From: Halobacteriovoraceae bacterium
Lineage (GTDB): Bacteria; Bdellovibrionota; Bacteriovoracia; Bacteriovoracales; Bacteriovoracaceae
Length of the DNA stretch: 64,000 nucleotides
NCBI GenBank assembly: GCA_002712005.1
Contig: PASP01000004.1
Span: 33,302 to 97,301, forward strand
Direction of reading: 5' to 3'
This document shows positions 8,599-19,147 of this stretch, in pieces. Positions within the stretch are counted from its first letter, which is position 1. Every line of letters starts with the position of its first letter. Both the position numbers and the translations under genes were made by a program. The notes under the pieces were generated by a model. It made no database searches. It had not been told where the DNA came from and saw only the letters and a list, made by a program, of their open reading frames with translations.

Positions 8599-11008
8599 GA
8601 AAAAGCTTTAAAGTTTTATAATCATGGGCCTTAACTTCTTTAAGGTCCATCCATTGTTCTCGATACTGTCCATTTAAGAAAAGATCGACTTGATCATCAT
8701 AAAATGGACTATTAACGTGACCAACATTACCCGTTGGCAATATCCCAAATGAAAGTTCTGGTTTTTTAAAGTCGATAAGTCTTCTTACACTTGGACCTAG
8801 CTTTACCGCGAAAGAGTCTTCATAACGAGCAGTACTCATATTATCAACTTGAAAGTAACCCCCACCTGCTTCATAGGGTCCGAGATTAAAAATATAATTA
8901 AGAGGTTTTACTTTTCCTAAGGGATGAGCATACTCGACGGTATGTAACTCCCCCCAACGCCAATTTTGAAAGTCTTTTCCCAATCTCTTTTCTAAAACAG
9001 AGATTGCTTTTCTATAGGCTTGATTAATAATATCGCCTCGGCTTTCTTTATTATTTTCTGTTTTAATATTATCCCAAAAAATATTTCTCTCATCTTTGAG
9101 AAAACTCTTAAAAAAATTCCAGAAGTCTGCAACTTTGTTATAAGCAATAAAACGTTCAGGACCTAGCTCATCCTCAAGGGCATACTTACCAATATAATGA
9201 GTCCACATATGATAGAGAGCACTACCAAAACTTGATTTCTTACTCTCTCCATTCCAATTCTTAAACTTCTTAAGAATATCTCTATCTCTTTGAGTATAGA
9301 AAGTGGAATCTACTTTTATATGAGAAAGAAGAATATCTCTCATCCATGTTCCGGTAACAACATGTTGATCGAATTGAATGGCCTTCAATTCTTTTAAAGT
9401 CCACTTATCTTGTCTATCCAATAATTGAGAAATCCTCTCATACCGTTCTGATGGCTGCCAATAACCATCAATAGGTAATTTCCCTTTATATTCAGGTCTA
9501 TAATTTGTTGTGACTATATAACCTCTATCGGGATTAATGAGACCTGGATTTTCTTCAATCGTAAAATACCTTTCATACTCAAAGAGTCCATTGTCACCTC
9601 TTAGAATTTGATTTCCTCTAAAGCCTTTTCTATAAGGAATTTTTCCCATTACTTTCCAAGCAATATTTCATTTTGTATCGACCCAGCTTATATTCAGCCC
9701 AGGAGTGGCTCCATACTTAAGGGCTTCATTAAGATCAGATAACTTCTTTGTTCGAGAGAGTTTATAAAAAGCCGTAGCTATATCATTGTCGGGATGATGA
9801 TATGACCACTTTATTGCGAGATGCTTTCCTTTAACTCCATACTTACTATCATCAATTAAAGGCCCGTGCGGTGTTTGAATAATATCAACTTCAATATTCT
9901 TAGCTGCACGAATGGTGATTTCTTCCCTTTCTTTTTTGAGATCCACCCAAGTATTCTTATAGAGAACTTGTCCATTTTCATTGATCACTTCTTCGTAGAG
10001 ATCAAGATCATCCATTTCTGACATCGTAACGGCCCACCCTCTTTCTCGATTATGTCCCATAGCTGGGAAAGGAACGAGGGGAATAAAGTGGCCGTATATT
10101 TCATACTGAGGTGATTTCAAATGGGCTTCATACCAAATTCCCGGACTTGAAAAGGCCACGTGAGGATCATTGGCCAATATTGGAGCTCCTGAAAGAGTTT
10201 TAGAAGGAGCGAGTACCCAACTATTAGAGCCATGAAAGAGACTTAAGTAATCCCTAAAGAAATTATGAGCTTTGATAAAGTTTCGATACCAAGATTGGTA
10301 GGTGTAGCCTTTCTTCTTGTTTTCTTTATAAAGCTCACTCGATTTTAGAGCGGGTTGAATAATTGCATTAATATCGTTCTTTTCTCTCACCCACATAAGA
10401 TCCAAAATCTCTTTGGGTAACTCGTCTTTTAAGTCAGTGTAAAGCGGATCCGTAATGAGAGCTTCAGCAAAGCTTAGGGCCAAATAGCCACTTATTCCCA
10501 TAGCCTCTTGAGGAGAAAAAGGACGAGGTCTATAATTTAAGAGAGTAAACTCCAACGGAAGAGGTTGAGTTTCCATATAAGAATGGACTCCTTCCAAGAA
10601 AGCTTCCATCAATTCAACCATCTTTGGCTCAAAAGTATGGCGCTTTTTTTTCCAAACTTCATCCATGTGTTTTCTTAGTCTCAGCTTACGCAGAAGAATA
10701 TCAAACTCTACCGTACTCTTTCCAAAGATTTCACTGAGCTGACCATTAACAATTCGGCGTAAAAGATCCATTTGAAAAAGGCGATCTCCCGCCATGACAA
10801 AACCTAAAGCACGTTGAAGATCTTTCTCATTCTCCGCTTCGATATGGGGTACTCCCCACTCGTCTCGAGTTACCGTAACAACACCAGTAAGACCTTTTAG
10901 ATTGAGCTTTCCTTCATATTGAGGAAGGCGAGAATGAACAAAGAAATATCCTCCAAATACAACGGCCAGAGACAAGATGAATAGAGAAGATAAGACAAAC
11001 TTCTTCAT
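8567..11008 (-). pseudogene. Penicillin acylase family hydrolase with one in-frame TGA
   Basis: The N-terminal part (9668-11008) has a signal anchor, VTVTRDEWGVPHIEAE, and the nucleophile motif HGSNSW, with serine 261 as the likely N-terminal nucleophile after self-cleavage. The C-terminal part (8567-9649) continues in the same frame with MGKIPYRKGF and the rest of the beta chain. They are separated only by TGA at 9668-9670, where the context reads DTK-stop-NIAW. Relatives have glycine here, so GGA to TGA is the simplest change. Full length would be about 813 codons, normal for this Ntn-hydrolase family, which cleaves amides such as acyl-homoserine lactones or beta-lactams. It could be a pseudogene, a readthrough gene or a base error. 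Confidence 0.85.
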
Positions 11009-11144
11009 GAAATTCCTTTACATAGATAAGATCCATTTATTCAATCAAATCCGTTACGATATATGAACAAAAATTTACCATTTAGCAGCAGAAAAATCAC
11101 GAATTTACCTCGTAGTCGATATTCATTTTTGGTAGGATAGCGTA

Positions 11145-12188
11145 ATGAGAAAAGCAGTTCTACTCGACCTTTCGAAATATCATCGGTTATTCGTTTTCAA
11201 CTATGCGAACTTGATTCTCTCGGCTATGGAAGCTTTCGAAAAAAAGGAAGCCTCTTCTTCTCTTGCATTAAAAAGTAAGTCTAAAAAAACTCAGAAAATA
11301 AAGCTCTATTTAGAAAGAAGCCTTCCCCAAAGGCCTGAAACCTTTTCTAACTTTCCCATTGGCCAAGTCCATATTTACCATATCTATTCTTTGATCATGG
11401 CCTCGATAGAATCATCTCGGCGCGACGAATTTGCATTTGAATTGGGAATGCTTTGCCCTCTCCAACATCATCGACTGGTGGAGCTCATTTTAAAAGTTAA
11501 TCCTACTCTTTCAAAAAGTCTGAATGACCTCGCGGATCACTATAATTTAATCAACCCCAACCATCAGCTCCATTTAATTGAAGGGGAAATGACATTAATT
11601 TCCAAATTTCCTCAAATGAAAAATGATCGAGTTTCTCTTTATTTTGAAATGGGGTGGATCATCAACAAATTGATTCATCTCTTTAACTTAGAAAATAAAA
11701 GTTTTAGAGAGATTAAGTCGCACAGAAATGGGCTCAGTCTTAGTTTAACCAAAAGTCAGTTAAAATTTAAATCTCCTAAACCAGAGCCCAATTTAAAAAA
11801 AATACTTCACCGTCAGGCATCAGATACTTTGAGCCAGCTCTTTGGTTTCGATATTAGTTCAATTAAAGATCCAGTGATGGCCAGTACCATTTCTTTTGTA
11901 TTGAAAAATATCCATTCAAATCAAGTGAATTTAGAAAATATAGCTGTTCATTTAAATATGTCAGAGAGAACATTGCAGAGAATATATGATCGGGGAAATA
12001 CGAGTTTCTCGCAAATTCTACAATATATAAGATCAGAAGTTGCTAAGCAGATGCTTGAAGTTCCCAATATACGGGTTACTTCAATTGCTCAACATTTAGG
12101 CTATTCGGAATCGAGCTCTTTTAATCGGGCCTTTAAAAAATGGGAGGGGATTTCTCCCCTCACTTATCGTAAAAAATACAATCAGTAA
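11145..12188 (+). CDS. AraC-family transcription regulator
   Basis: The C-terminal 90 residues form two helix-turn-helix units, with LENIAVHLNMSERTLQRI and VTSIAQHLGYSESSSFNRAFKKW followed by GISPLTYRKKY, the classic AraC signature. The N-terminal 240 residues resemble the arabinose-binding-like effector domain of OruR/AraC-type regulators. It is divergent from the penicillin acylase gene, about 136 bases away, so it may control that gene. Effector unknown. The start has GGTAGGAT upstream. Confidence 0.9.
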   Translation: MRKAVLLDLSKYHRLFVFNYANLILSAMEAFEKKEASSSLALKSKSKKTQKIKLYLERSLPQRPETFSNFPIGQVHIYHIYSLIMASIESSRRDEFAFELGMLCPLQHHRLVELILKVNPTLSKSLNDLADHYNLINPNHQLHLIEGEMTLISKFPQMKNDRVSLYFEMGWIINKLIHLFNLENKSFREIKSHRNGLSLSLTKSQLKFKSPKPEPNLKKILHRQASDTLSQLFGFDISSIKDPVMASTISFVLKNIHSNQVNLENIAVHLNMSERTLQRIYDRGNTSFSQILQYIRSEVAKQMLEVPNIRVTSIAQHLGYSESSSFNRAFKKWEGISPLTYRKKYNQ

Positions 12189-12194
12189 TTATTT

Positions 12195-12503
12195 TTAGAA
12201 TGAAGCAGAAGTGGTCTCTTCAGAGTTTGAAGAGTTCTTCGTTGATTCATTAAGATAATAATCTAGGGTAAGTTCATAGTCTTTGAGGATGGCCGTTTTA
12301 AGTTCATCTTCTGAAATATTGAGAACTTTCAAGAAATTCGTCATTCCCTTGAGAGGAATACTACAAAGACCTCTTTCTAGGTTAGAAATAAATTGGCCAT
12401 TCTTATAACCAAGAGTTTTTGAAAGTTTAGTTTGAGAATATCTTTCAGGATGAGAAAGTCTTTTATCTTTAATAAGTTTAGCAACGTAGCTAAAATTGCG
12501 CAT
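12195..12503 (-). CDS. XRE-family helix-turn-helix regulator
   Basis: The 102-residue protein carries a Cro/CI-type helix-turn-helix: YSQTKLSKTLGYKNGQFISNLERG, then a helical stretch with IPLKGMTNFLKVLNI. The tail is polar. A good AAGGAG site precedes the ATG. It ends six bases from the AraC gene on the other strand. Target genes are unknown. Confidence 0.85.
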   Translation of the reverse strand: MRNFSYVAKLIKDKRLSHPERYSQTKLSKTLGYKNGQFISNLERGLCSIPLKGMTNFLKVLNISEDELKTAILKDYELTLDYYLNESTKNSSNSEETTSASF

Positions 12504-12641
12504 GGGTTAACTCCTTAAAATTTCAAAAGAACAAAATTTCTTATTTTGCTCAATGAAAATTATGGCAAAGAAAGCTACTAAAAAATTGACATTTTACGCC
12601 AAACAGAAATGATTATTTAAGAGTTCTTAATATTCAAGTAC

Positions 12642-13343
12642 TTAGACTATTTCTTTTAGAAGTTTTGGCCAAATCCTCTCCCATTTTTGCGACTCTTCTG
12701 CCTTAAAAAGGAAGCGCATAGAGATTTTCTTTCCGGCATAAGGAATATTCTCGTAGATAAATGGCCTAATTTTTAGGACTGAAGTTATCTCTAAGTCGAG
12801 TTTAATCGAGAAAGGGGCCAACCATCCACTCAAGATTTCTTGATTTAAGGGAAATCGATCGGATTTAGAAAGAATAATACTTAAGCCCCCTTTACTAATA
12901 TCAAAGATGCGATAGGTTCGTTTAGAACGTTCTCTAACTCCCCTTGAGGAGCTCTCTGAAGTATCAAGATGAAGCTTCAACTGATTTTCAATATCATATC
13001 TCTCATCTTGCCGTCGTTCTTTCTTATAGGCGGTTTGCGGCATCTCCACGACAAGTGTTTGGGTTGATTCTCTAAAGGCCAGAGAATGGGGGAAAATGAA
13101 AATCCCTGCCCCTTTGAAAAAGCATTTGATTTCTCGGGAAGACTTAAAAATTTTCAAGAATTCTTCATCTTCTCGCGTAAGCTTTAGCCAAAGACTCTGA
13201 TTTTCCAAATCTACACGGTTAAGCTCAAAGGGAATGAGCAAAATTTGCTCCTCCAAAGAAACCCACATCTCACCTGGGCCATCTATACTCTTCTCTCGTT
13301 GTAGAATTTTTTGTAGGGCAATGGGGTCAGTTATCTCGTTCAA
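12642..13343 (-). CDS. PilZ-domain protein
   Basis: The C-terminal half has the PilZ c-di-GMP motifs: an arginine-rich RRQDERYD and the downstream DISKGGLSI of the (D/N)xSxxG type. The N-terminal half is a YcgR-like region. The start is TTG at 13343, supported by AAAGGTAG six bases upstream. It is divergent from the Hpt-receiver gene, which suggests a shared signalling neighbourhood. It probably links c-di-GMP to motility or surface behaviour; the output is unknown. Confidence 0.88.
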   Translation of the reverse strand: MNEITDPIALQKILQREKSIDGPGEMWVSLEEQILLIPFELNRVDLENQSLWLKLTREDEEFLKIFKSSREIKCFFKGAGIFIFPHSLAFRESTQTLVVEMPQTAYKKERRQDERYDIENQLKLHLDTSESSSRGVRERSKRTYRIFDISKGGLSIILSKSDRFPLNQEILSGWLAPFSIKLDLEITSVLKIRPFIYENIPYAGKKISMRFLFKAEESQKWERIWPKLLKEIV

Positions 13344-13425
13344 AACGCTACCTTTAATCAGCTTTTGAGTTATAATAGTAGTATTTTAAATCTTTCTAAA
13401 AATAAAGTATAGGGACACAAATATT

Positions 13426-14481
13426 ATGGATGAAGAAGTACTCGCGGAATTTAGTATCGAGGCAGAAGAGCTTCTTGGTGAAGCTGAGGAAGTCCTATTA
13501 AAAATAGAAAGTACCGATAGCTTTGATGAAGACTTCAATAAAATTTTTCGCTCCTTCCATTCTTTAAAGGGTGCAGCTGGTATGTTCGAAATAGATGAAC
13601 TCCAAAGCTTTATGCACACTATAGAAGATCAATTTGAATCTACTAAAGATCAAGGTTCAATGGATCAACATCAAGTTGACTATTTCTTAGAAGCCATCGA
13701 TTGCGCTAGAAAAATACTCGGTGGTCAGAGCATTGAATTTGATACTCAAGCTTTTTCTGGAGAAGCTTCTCCTAAGCCATCTGCACCACAAGAAAACTCT
13801 CAAACGGCAGTAGAAGCGAAACAAGAGCCAAGTGAGGAAGAAAAAGTCCCTCCCTCTGAACCTTGAGCAGAGAAACCTAGTCCAATACGCGAACAAACCC
13901 AAAAGAATGTAGAAACTAAAAAGGCCAATGAACTTGGCTCAGATAAGGGAATTGTCTATATTGTCGACGACGAAGATTTCATATGCGAAAGCCTCTCTGA
14001 GATTTTAAAAGATCACGGTCATGAAGTCGTAAGCTTTACCGATCCCAGCAAAGTACTGGAAAAAGTTAAAGAACAAACTCCCGATCTTATCTGTACCGAT
14101 TTGAAAATGCCTCAAATGAGTGGTCTTGATCTTCTCAATCAAATGCGAGAAAACTCCTATGACTTCCCTATTGTTTTTATCTCGGGTTTTATTGACAACG
14201 AATTACTAACAGAGGGCTTGAGTTGTGGAGCGAGTGGTTTTTTAGAAAAGCCTTTTGAGGAACATCAAGTCATTGGATTAGTGAGTAATGCCATTGAAAA
14301 GCACAAAGCTTGGAAACTTCTCAATAAATCCATCAATTATATTCTATATCAATTTAATGACCTGGATCGCTTTCTTGAATCTCAAGGAAAGAATACCATT
14401 CGACAAAGTTTAAGAACTGAGCTTCAAGAACTTCTCACCTTGAAGAAGAGCCTTTCTCAAAATAAAATACGTAAAAAATAA
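13426..14481 (+). pseudogene. Hpt-receiver signalling protein with one in-frame TGA
   Basis: Residues 1-110 are an Hpt domain with the phospho-acceptor motif HSLKGAAG (His45). An acidic, proline-rich linker follows. TGA at 13864-13866 (codon 147) interrupts this linker. The same frame then continues into a complete receiver domain, with VDDED (codons 180-184), the phospho-acceptor Asp225 in TDLKMPQMSG, and FLEKPF. No ATG, GTG or TTG lies in frame between the stop and the first receiver strand, so the second half has no obvious start of its own; the next is TTG at 14101, inside the domain. It is either a nonsense allele, a readthrough product or a base error. Confidence 0.8.
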
Positions 14482-14499
14482 AATCATAAGGAATAAAGC

Positions 14500-14652
14500 A
14501 TGAAATTCTCACATATTTACAATGTAAGAAGAATCTTCACACTCATCAATTCTGTAGGTCAAACGAAGGCGACAATCCATGATATTGCATGGGTAAGAAG
14601 AGAGATTAGCAAAACGATTTCCTACTACTTCTGCCTAGACTTTCTCAAGTAA
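14500..14652 (+). CDS. Possible 50-residue protein
   Basis: An ATG with AAGGA seven bases upstream opens a 50-codon frame that ends exactly where the convergent msrA gene ends. It is basic in the first half and aromatic-rich near the end. It may be transcribed with the upstream Hpt-receiver gene. No homology is recognised, so this is a weak call based on the ribosome site and the use of otherwise empty sequence. Confidence 0.35.
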   Translation: MKFSHIYNVRRIFTLINSVGQTKATIHDIAWVRREISKTISYYFCLDFLK

Positions 14653-15222
14653 TCAATTCCTTCTACCAGAGCCCCTTCGATACATCTGATAGCGAAGTGG
14701 GTTCTTCTTCGAATAATCCTGATGGTACTCTTCAGCTTTATAGAACTCTTGAGCTTTCTTAATTTCTGTTACAATCGGCTTCTTATACTTTCCCGACTTT
14801 TCTAGCTTCTTCTTTGACTTCTCAGCTAAAGCTTTCTGTTTTTCATTATGATAGAAAATAACGGTTTTATACTGCTGTCCAATATCTACATATTGGCCAT
14901 CTTCTTGAGTAGGATCAATTTCATCCCAAAAAGCATTGAGTAAGAGTTCATAAGAAACTTTATCTTCCTCGTAGTCAACTTGAACAACTTCATAATGACT
15001 CGTTTTACCTGAAGATACCGATTTATAGTTGGCATCTTCTTTCGTTCCCCCCATGTAGCCACTTACAACGGAATTGACACCCTTAACTTTTTCAAGAACC
15101 GATTCAATACACCAGAAGCATCCCCCAGCAAAAGTAGCTTTCGCTGCAAAGGTATTTGAAATCATCAAAAGAGAAATGATTGCAATTGTACTCTTATTTA
15201 CTATCTTTCTTACTACTTTCAT
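14653..15222 (-). CDS. msrA: Peptide methionine-S-sulphoxide reductase, exported
   Basis: MsrA reduces methionine S-sulphoxide in proteins. The catalytic motif GCFWC is present near residue 35, with GYMGG, HYEVVQV and YHQDY further on. An N-terminal signal peptide places it in the periplasm, unlike most cytoplasmic MsrA. The start overlaps the end of the upstream ABC1 kinase gene by 29 bases, indicating one transcript. The tail is basic. Confidence 0.95.
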   Translation of the reverse strand: MKVVRKIVNKSTIAIISLLMISNTFAAKATFAGGCFWCIESVLEKVKGVNSVVSGYMGGTKEDANYKSVSSGKTSHYEVVQVDYEEDKVSYELLLNAFWDEIDPTQEDGQYVDIGQQYKTVIFYHNEKQKALAEKSKKKLEKSGKYKKPIVTEIKKAQEFYKAEEYHQDYSKKNPLRYQMYRRGSGRRN

Positions 15223-16540
15223 AAAGGTCCCATCCCAAATGCTTAGAGGTTAACCAATCTATTTTTGCATTCCACTGTTTAATTTTAGTATACAAACCCA
15301 AGTGAGTACGATCGAGAAGAAGGAACTCTTCTCGAGGTGATTTCCTTCCCTTTAAATCAATACTATCAACAAAACCTTTAACCATATCCATGGGGTTCTC
15401 TTTCTCAACAGGATGCTTGCCTTCTCGTAAGAAAGGAGAATAGAGCTTGTGAACCATATCGAGATGATCTTTGAATAGCTGATCAGTATCCTCTTCACTG
15501 AAGAAACCAAAGTCGATAAGAACTTTCTTATAGAGAACTAAATCTTTCTTCTCAATACTCTTAAGGAGCTCAATGTAGCTGGAAACAAAGTCTTGTGAAA
15601 AACTACGTACTGAACCAAAATCAAGTAATCGCAAGGAATCTTCTGTAAATAGGAAATTTCCATATTGGGGGTCGGAGTGTAGAGTTCTCAATTCGTAGAA
15701 ACAAAAGTTGTGATAGTCATAGAGAAGCTGCGCTAAATGATCTCTCTTATCTTGAGGATATTTCTTACTCTCAATGAAACTATCTCCCTCTATAAACTCC
15801 ATTGTTAAAATCGTTGTCGTACAAAATTCAGGATAAACTTCTGGGATAACGACTTGAGGAAATCGCTCCCTACTCTTCTCTTTAAAAAATTGTAAGGACT
15901 CTCTCTCGGCATTGTAATCACAATCCTCTAAGAGTGATCTTTTAAGTTCTAAGAGATAGGAATCAACATTAGGAAGACCCGGAAATAGCACCAATAGAAC
16001 TTTTTTTAAGCGATCTAAATTTGATATATCATATTGGATGGCCTGAACAATTTTGGGATATTGAACCTTGACCGCCACTCTTTGGCCATCCTCGAGAAAG
16101 GCTTCGTGAACTTGTCCAATAGATGCGGCTGCAATAGGCTTTCTTTTAAACTCTCTAAATATCTCTTCTGGCCTTTTTCCAAAGGCATCTAGGAAGACGT
16201 CATTGAGCTCTTCATCATTCATCGCCGGAGCATCTTTTTGCAATTGATTAAAGAGAGCTGAAATTTCGGGAGGCAATATCATATCTTCTGTTATCGATAT
16301 CATTTGCCCTAATTTCATGAGAGCGCCTTTTAACTCTCCCATAGTCTGAACAATTTCTTTGGCAGCAGCAATTCTATTGCTCATGGATTTTAATTCTTTA
16401 ATTTTCTCTGATGACTGTGAGTTAATTTGAGAGAGTTTATCCTTGGCCAAAGCTCCGGCCATGTGGCCAGAGGCTTTAACTAAGGATTTACCAAATTTAG
16501 ATATTCTTCCCAGGCGGTGGGATACAAATTTTTTACTCAT
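15194..16540 (-). CDS. ABC1/UbiB-family atypical kinase
   Basis: The protein has the family's KLGQM motif, the alanine-rich loop in AAASIGQVHEA, the lysine in VAVKVQYP, and the HSDPQYGNFLF and LLDFGSVR motifs of the kinase-like core. The family includes UbiB and COQ8, which support isoprenoid-quinone synthesis. The 448-residue length is normal and there is no C-terminal membrane helix pair like that of UbiB. It comes first in a short operon with msrA. The exact role is unproven. Confidence 0.9.
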   Translation of the reverse strand: MSKKFVSHRLGRISKFGKSLVKASGHMAGALAKDKLSQINSQSSEKIKELKSMSNRIAAAKEIVQTMGELKGALMKLGQMISITEDMILPPEISALFNQLQKDAPAMNDEELNDVFLDAFGKRPEEIFREFKRKPIAAASIGQVHEAFLEDGQRVAVKVQYPKIVQAIQYDISNLDRLKKVLLVLFPGLPNVDSYLLELKRSLLEDCDYNAERESLQFFKEKSRERFPQVVIPEVYPEFCTTTILTMEFIEGDSFIESKKYPQDKRDHLAQLLYDYHNFCFYELRTLHSDPQYGNFLFTEDSLRLLDFGSVRSFSQDFVSSYIELLKSIEKKDLVLYKKVLIDFGFFSEEDTDQLFKDHLDMVHKLYSPFLREGKHPVEKENPMDMVKGFVDSIDLKGRKSPREEFLLLDRTHLGLYTKIKQWNAKIDWLTSKHLGWDLYESSKKDSK

Positions 16541-16569
16541 ACTTACCCTAATAGGAGTAAAGCAAGAGA

Positions 16570-18012
16570 TTAGAAATAAAACAAGTTAGAAAAGCTAGAT
16601 ACTACTGCTGCAAGCTCACTACTTTCACAACTTCCTACAAAAGACTGCTCCCATGAAGTAGGTGTCTGCGTTTTGTAAAAGTGAAGTCCACATTGTTCAA
16701 GAAATTTAACTCCACCGATTGTGTAGTCAGCAAAGCTTGTTCCATTGAAACTTATAGGTAAACCTTCATTAATCTCGGGATAAGACTGTTCTTCAAAAAT
16801 TCCAGCATAAACTTCTTCAAATGAGGCCACGCTAGGAATCCCCTCAACAACGGTCATTTTAGTTACTTCTTCTCCCATACAACCGTCTTGAGCACACTCA
16901 TTAACTTGACGACAACGACTTCCATCACTGTAGGTTACGACTTGATAGTCCGTTTCCCCTCTAACTAGAATTCCTTCTGCTATTCCCGATGACTTATTAA
17001 TTACGACTGAACCAGAGTTTCCACCAAAAACATCGAGATCGCTTGTAAAGTAGATATCATTTGAATTATCACGAACCGAAGCACCATCAGCGATCTTTGT
17101 AGGGAGTCCTGAGGGGTGACCGATTACGACAAGCTCAGTTCCATTGGCTACTTTTCCAGAAGTTCGAGCTCTAAAAAACTTTCTTCCCTCTACCTTTCGA
17201 TCGAGTTTGACTACAGCATAGTCGGAACCATCATCTGTTAGAACACTTTTAATAACTTCTTTACACTCATAGATATTATTTGGATCAAGCTTGGTCACTT
17301 CATTTGTAAATCCAAATACCCAACTATAATTCGCACAACTCGATTCACTTACACAGTGTCCTGCTGTAACCAGTGTGTCTGGTCCAACAAGGAATCCACT
17401 ACATACGGCAGAGCTAAATTGATTGAAGAAGCGCTGATCAGGACATAGTCGTAAGGAGTCTCCTATACTGTCAGAAATGATATTAAATTCAGAATCCCAT
17501 TCACTCGGTGCCATCATAGCCGCTGTAGACTGAGCCCAATCCTGATACTTCTGAGGGGCTTCACTCACATCTACACGATTATCGACTCCATAGATTACTT
17601 TTGGAGTTAAACGCTTATTCACGCTCATTCCATCAAACTCGGAATGGGCCTGGGTTATCCCCTTCGCTAACGAAGCTCCGAAGAACTTAGGCAATGATTG
17701 GGAGAAGGCCTTGACTTCCGCAGTGGGTGCAAAGTCTTTACCCTCACTATCAGAACACTCTACACCTTCATGCTGAGATATGAATTTATCCAATGAGGAA
17801 CGAAAGCTTTCTAGCTCTGAGGCTCCAGCATTTTCAGAATAGAGTTTCTTAAATTCTGCTTGCATACTTGCATAGTCTTGTAGGAAAGCATCGGAACATA
17901 CATCTGATTCTTCTTCACAAGAAGAAAGCCCCATCGTCATTGAAACAACGGCCAAGACCATTCCCTGTTTCTTTAAAGTACGCACGAGTCCTTTATTGTT
18001 AAATCCTTTCAC
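16570..18012 (-). CDS. Trypsin-like serine protease lipoprotein
   Basis: The start is GTG at 18012, with AGGAGAG just before it. The signal ends in the lipobox LSSC. The N-terminal 130 residues are a separate helical region. The S1-type protease domain shows TAGHC (His), SDYAVVKLDR (Asp) and FGGNSGSVV (Ser), with several cysteines. It is probably lipid-anchored and acts outside the cytoplasm. The V8/trypsin family is clear; the substrate is unknown. Confidence 0.9.
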   Translation of the reverse strand: MKGFNNKGLVRTLKKQGMVLAVVSMTMGLSSCEEESDVCSDAFLQDYASMQAEFKKLYSENAGASELESFRSSLDKFISQHEGVECSDSEGKDFAPTAEVKAFSQSLPKFFGASLAKGITQAHSEFDGMSVNKRLTPKVIYGVDNRVDVSEAPQKYQDWAQSTAAMMAPSEWDSEFNIISDSIGDSLRLCPDQRFFNQFSSAVCSGFLVGPDTLVTAGHCVSESSCANYSWVFGFTNEVTKLDPNNIYECKEVIKSVLTDDGSDYAVVKLDRKVEGRKFFRARTSGKVANGTELVVIGHPSGLPTKIADGASVRDNSNDIYFTSDLDVFGGNSGSVVINKSSGIAEGILVRGETDYQVVTYSDGSRCRQVNECAQDGCMGEEVTKMTVVEGIPSVASFEEVYAGIFEEQSYPEINEGLPISFNGTSFADYTIGGVKFLEQCGLHFYKTQTPTSWEQSFVGSCESSELAAVVSSFSNLFYF

Positions 18013-18263
18013 TTTCTCTCCTTTTCCATCGACGAGAATTCCCTCTCATCTTTACCGCGCATCTATTTTAGCAAAAAAGAAAGTAATCCCTAGAGAGGAC
18101 CCGGCAAAAAGGATCAAAACCATAGAGAATGCAGGAAAATGTTAGAAATATAGTTGATTAAAATGATCTTTAGGTGAAAAAAGTTCGATTTGGCCCTAAT
18201 TCCAATCCCTCTACTCACAAGTATAGAGAAAGAAAAAAAGTGCCAAATCGCCAAGGATTTAGA

Positions 18264-18923
18264 TTACCAAGGTAACTTCTCTCCATTGCTATGCCAGAAA
18301 GTACCTGTCTGCTCTAATTTTCCATGCTCCTCAATCACCTGATATAAGCCGCTTGCAGACTCTTGAGTGTCTATAAGCCCTTGATGACCTGTCATCTCCG
18401 TTTTTACATAACCTGGGTGAAGGAGAAGTACACATATCCCTTCTTCCTTTAAATCCATCGCGAGGGATTTTCCCACAGCATTGCCAGCGGCTTTAGAAAG
18501 GCGATAGCCATAGTAGCTGCCCGAATCATTATCCTCAATAGATCCCATGCGACTCGTGAGAATACCAAATACTCCGCCCTTCTTAAGGCCTTTACCAAGT
18601 GTCGTTATCACTTTTAGAGGAGCATAAGTATTTACTTCAACCTGCTTTTGGATCGTTTCAAAATTGAGGTCTTCTAAGGTCTCATTGAAGAGAACTCCTG
18701 CATTATTAATGAGGATATCCATTTCTCCGACCTTTTTCGCACACTCTTCTAGAGAAGATAAATTCGTAACATCTACATTCTCCATAATTTCGGCTTTAGT
18801 TTGTGAAAGCTCAGAGGAAGATTGACGACAAAGGGCCAAAACTTGATGACCTTCTGATAAATATTTCTTAGTGAGGGCCAAACCAATTCCACGATTTGCC
18901 CCAGTAATTACGATTTTTGCCAT
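18264..18923 (-). CDS. Short-chain dehydrogenase/reductase
   Basis: The NAD(P) site is GANRGIG near residue 8, with NNAG near residue 73 and the catalytic YRLSK motif near residue 145. The 219-residue length is that of a classical short-chain dehydrogenase of the carbonyl-reductase type. A clear GGAG lies upstream of the ATG. Substrate unknown; it stands alone. Confidence 0.93.
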   Translation of the reverse strand: MAKIVITGANRGIGLALTKKYLSEGHQVLALCRQSSSELSQTKAEIMENVDVTNLSSLEECAKKVGEMDILINNAGVLFNETLEDLNFETIQKQVEVNTYAPLKVITTLGKGLKKGGVFGILTSRMGSIEDNDSGSYYGYRLSKAAGNAVGKSLAMDLKEEGICVLLLHPGYVKTEMTGHQGLIDTQESASGLYQVIEEHGKLEQTGTFWHSNGEKLPW

Positions 18924-19147
18924 TTATTGCTCCTTAGATAATTCATTGTAATAAGGTGGAGCCATTCTAACTAAATAGGAGATATTAAGACACCCCAAGC
19001 TAACAAAATCCTAATAAAAACCACTACTTTTTTAACGAATATCTAAGTAGTATGCGGGGAATTTTTACAATTCCTCGAGCTTTAATTGCGCAGCGTGCCC
19101 CAATGATATAAGTTCGGCTTAATTTTACACACATGAGCGAGATAAAA

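Noticed and set aside
6478-14481. Whole-genome recoding of UGA as glycine
   Set aside because: lspA and the coupled genes at 32455 and 32835 end normally at TGA, and the split signalling gene does not require glycine.
18186-18250. Inverted repeat CGATTTGGC/GCCAAATCG
   Set aside because: The loop is 47 bases and there is no T-run, so it may be chance.
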